Shown here piece after piece: positions 5,573 through 6,949 of a stretch of DNA of 6,949 nt (positions are counted from its first letter, which is position 1; each line of letters begins with the position of its first letter). This DNA comes from Streptosporangiaceae bacterium (lineage in GTDB: Bacteria; Actinomycetota; Actinomycetes; Streptosporangiales; Streptosporangiaceae). The stretch spans positions 1 through 6,949 of the forward strand of contig JASHYW010000128.1 in assembly GCA_030042885.1 (NCBI GenBank), read 5' to 3'. The notes under the pieces are model-generated. The model had not been told where the DNA came from. It ran no database searches and saw only the letters and a program-made list of their open reading frames with translations. Position numbers and translations under genes: made by a program.

Positions 5573-6097
5573 TCAGGAGCCGTCCAGGCGCCGAAGGCCG
5601 GTCCGGTACCTGCGGGCGGACTCGAGATACCTCTTCACGGCACGATCCACCGCGTCGCCGGAGACCGCGGTCCGCTTGATCTTCGCGGGGACGCCGGCCA
5701 CCAGGGCCCCGGGTGGCACCTCGAAGCCCTCGGCCACCAGGGCGCCGGCCGCCACGATCGCGCCGGCGCCGACCTGGGCCCGGTTCAAGGTGATGGACCC
5801 CGAACCGATCAGGCACCTGTCCTCCACCACGCAGCCTTCAAGGTGCGCGTTGTGCCCGACCACGCACCCGGCTCCGATGAGCGTCGGCCAGTCCTCCGTG
5901 CAGTGGATCACGGTTCCGTCCTGCACCGAGGTCCTGGCGCCGATCTCGATCCGGCCATGGTCGCCGCGCAGCACCGCGCACGGCCAGACCGACGCCTCGG
6001 GACCGATCCGCACCCGGCCGATCACGACGGCATCGGGGTGCACGAAGGCGGAGCCGTCGATGTCAGGCTCAAACTCGCCCAGGGCGTAAAGCGGCAT
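5573..6097 (-). CDS. Gamma-class carbonic anhydrase-like hexapeptide-repeat protein
   Basis: This 174-residue protein is built from left-handed beta-helix hexapeptide repeats between about residues 14 and 135, followed by an amphipathic C-terminal helix (about 147-165), as in the YrdA/PaaY/CaiE/Cam family of trimers. SVWPCAVLRGD (36-46) and SVQDGTVIHC (57-66) are family hallmarks. The expected zinc ligands are His65, His82 in GHNAHLEGC, and a His five residues after the second; here that last position is Glu87, with His85 nearby. From memory, GHxAHLEGC variants recur in actinobacteria, so this may be a subfamily trait with a changed metal site rather than a mutation. Carbonic anhydrase activity is therefore uncertain; a CoA-thioester-related or structural role is possible. 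The ATG at 6097 lies 9 nt after the esterase stop, with only a weak GTAGGG upstream, so translation is probably coupled. Confidence 0.85.
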   Translation of the reverse strand: MPLYALGEFEPDIDGSAFVHPDAVVIGRVRIGPEASVWPCAVLRGDHGRIEIGARTSVQDGTVIHCTEDWPTLIGAGCVVGHNAHLEGCVVEDRCLIGSGSITLNRAQVGAGAIVAAGALVAEGFEVPPGALVAGVPAKIKRTAVSGDAVDRAVKRYLESARRYRTGLRRLDGS

Positions 6098-6106
6098 CGG
6101 CGAACC

Positions 6107-6949
6107 CTACCGTGCGGGTTCGGTGCTCAGGTCGAGCACCCCGAATCGGTGCTGGTCCCAGATGTGCAGCGACGCTTCTTCCGGGTACCTGGTGACGTCC
6201 GGCGGGTCGTCGAAGATGCGGGTCGCCCGGCGTCCGGGAGCGTACTGCGGCCAGCCGGGATCGCCGGTGGCGGCGAACGCCGCCCACTGCGAGCGCATCA
6301 GGTCCCCGAGTGCCACGGCGCTGGCGGGCGGCTCGGGGCCGAACAGCATCCGTCCGACGGCCTGGTAGACGCCGAACACCAGCGGCACGTCGATCGCGTG
6401 GCAGGCCCCGAGCCCCTTCACCGGCGCGGGGTAGGTGACCTCGTACAGGAAGGTCCGCCCGCCCGCGGCCGCGTGGGCCTGGGCCAGGTGCAGGCTCGGC
6501 ATCCGGAACAGCCAGTCGGAGTGCACGAGCTCGAACAGCGTCTCGGGGTCAGCGTCCGGATAGCCGGCACGGTAAGCCGCCTCGCCGCCGTCACCCGGGG
6601 CCAGGACCCGCAGCGCCTGGCTGGCCCGCTCGGCGGTCACCTGGCCGCGGAGCCCGTAAACCTCGGTGAACAGCCGGTATTCGTCGCGGTTGTGCCCGGC
6701 GATCAGGTCGACGGCCCGGGCCGCGCCTTCGGCCAGCGCCCGCCACGGCGTGACGGGCAGCACCTCGCCGTCCACCACCGGCGAGAACGGCGTGGGGGTG
6801 AGCCCGACCGTTCCCCATCGTCGCACGTGGTCGCGGGGCGGCACCGCGTCGGCGGCGGCCATCAGCCGGGCAGGCTCGGCCGCCGCGAAGGCCTCCGCGG
6901 TGGCGGGCAGGCCGGCCTGCGCCGCGATGGCGGCGGTCACGTCGGCGGC
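6107..6949 (-). CDS. Type B carboxylesterase, C-terminal part (5' end outside window)
   Basis: The frame is open from the window edge to the TAG at 6107-6109, giving 280 visible residues; the GTG at 6940 is internal, not a believable start. The sequence has the C-terminal half of alpha/beta-hydrolase type B carboxylesterases (PnbA-like): FSPVVDGEVLP, then GHNRDEYRLF in which the Glu codon at 6680-6682 corresponds to the catalytic acid, then GLGACHAIDVPLVFG with the catalytic His codon at 6398-6400, and the terminal MRSQWAAFAATGDPG and WPQY segments. The nucleophile Ser (GxSxG) would lie upstream, beyond the edge. It hydrolyses carboxylic esters; substrate unknown. It appears to be the first visible gene of a minus-strand operon with the carbonic anhydrase-like and amidohydrolase genes, with 9-nt and 28-nt gaps between them. 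The family is secure. Confidence 0.9.
   Translation of the reverse strand, partial: AADVTAAIAAQAGLPATAEAFAAAEPARLMAAADAVPPRDHVRRWGTVGLTPTPFSPVVDGEVLPVTPWRALAEGAARAVDLIAGHNRDEYRLFTEVYGLRGQVTAERASQALRVLAPGDGGEAAYRAGYPDADPETLFELVHSDWLFRMPSLHLAQAHAAAGGRTFLYEVTYPAPVKGLGACHAIDVPLVFGVYQAVGRMLFGPEPPASAVALGDLMRSQWAAFAATGDPGWPQYAPGRRATRIFDDPPDVTRYPEEASLHIWDQHRFGVLDLSTEPAR

Noticed and set aside
3958..5679. 573-codon plus-strand open frame spanning the DUF5134-like gene and the amidohydrolase
   Set aside because: It crosses two genes on opposite strands, is dominated by Gly, Arg and His with no recognisable fold, and is a GC-bias artefact.

Overview
The window is GC-rich DNA with strong G/C third-position codon bias. 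That bias, together with a DUF5134-type membrane protein, a gamma-class carbonic anhydrase-like hexapeptide protein and the compact overlapping gene style, points to a high-GC actinomycete (Streptomyces/Streptosporangiales/Frankia-like). This is inference from composition and gene content; no taxonomic marker is present.

Layout. (1) Positions 1-2209, plus strand: the 3' part of a fold-type III PLP decarboxylase of the Y4yA type overlaps by 28 nt a PLP-dependent beta-replacing enzyme (cysteine synthase/SbnA-like) carrying a C-terminal rhodanese domain. The pairing resembles the y4yA/y4xP pair of Rhizobium NGR234 and, more loosely, the SbnA/SbnH pair of staphyloferrin B synthesis. It may be the end of an amino-acid or siderophore biosynthetic operon whose upstream part lies outside the window. 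(2) Positions 2258-2410, minus strand: a 50-residue, 14-cysteine metallothionein-like protein made of two near-identical halves, convergent with the PLP pair. (3) Positions 2411-2858: a visibly AT-richer non-coding gap. It holds six half-sites spaced exactly 11 bp apart (three 22-bp direct repeats), a 10-bp palindrome and a good sigma70-type promoter facing right. (4) Positions 2859-4648, plus strand: two translationally coupled membrane-protein genes. The first is internally duplicated; the second is DUF5134-like with a His cluster and a Met/Gly-rich loop. (5) Positions 4684-6949, minus strand, convergent with (4): a close-packed set transcribed as carboxylesterase (5' part missing), gamma carbonic anhydrase-like protein, then amidohydrolase-2 hydrolase/decarboxylase.

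How the parts may work together. The metallothionein and the membrane pair are divergent and share one control region with an ordered array of protein-binding half-sites. A shared response to a soft metal such as copper or zinc is the most interesting hypothesis here, but no metal transporter or named regulator is in view. The first gene pair probably makes a small-molecule product through a diaminopropionate-like or cysteine-like intermediate. The last three genes look like a catabolic or detoxification set of unknown substrate.
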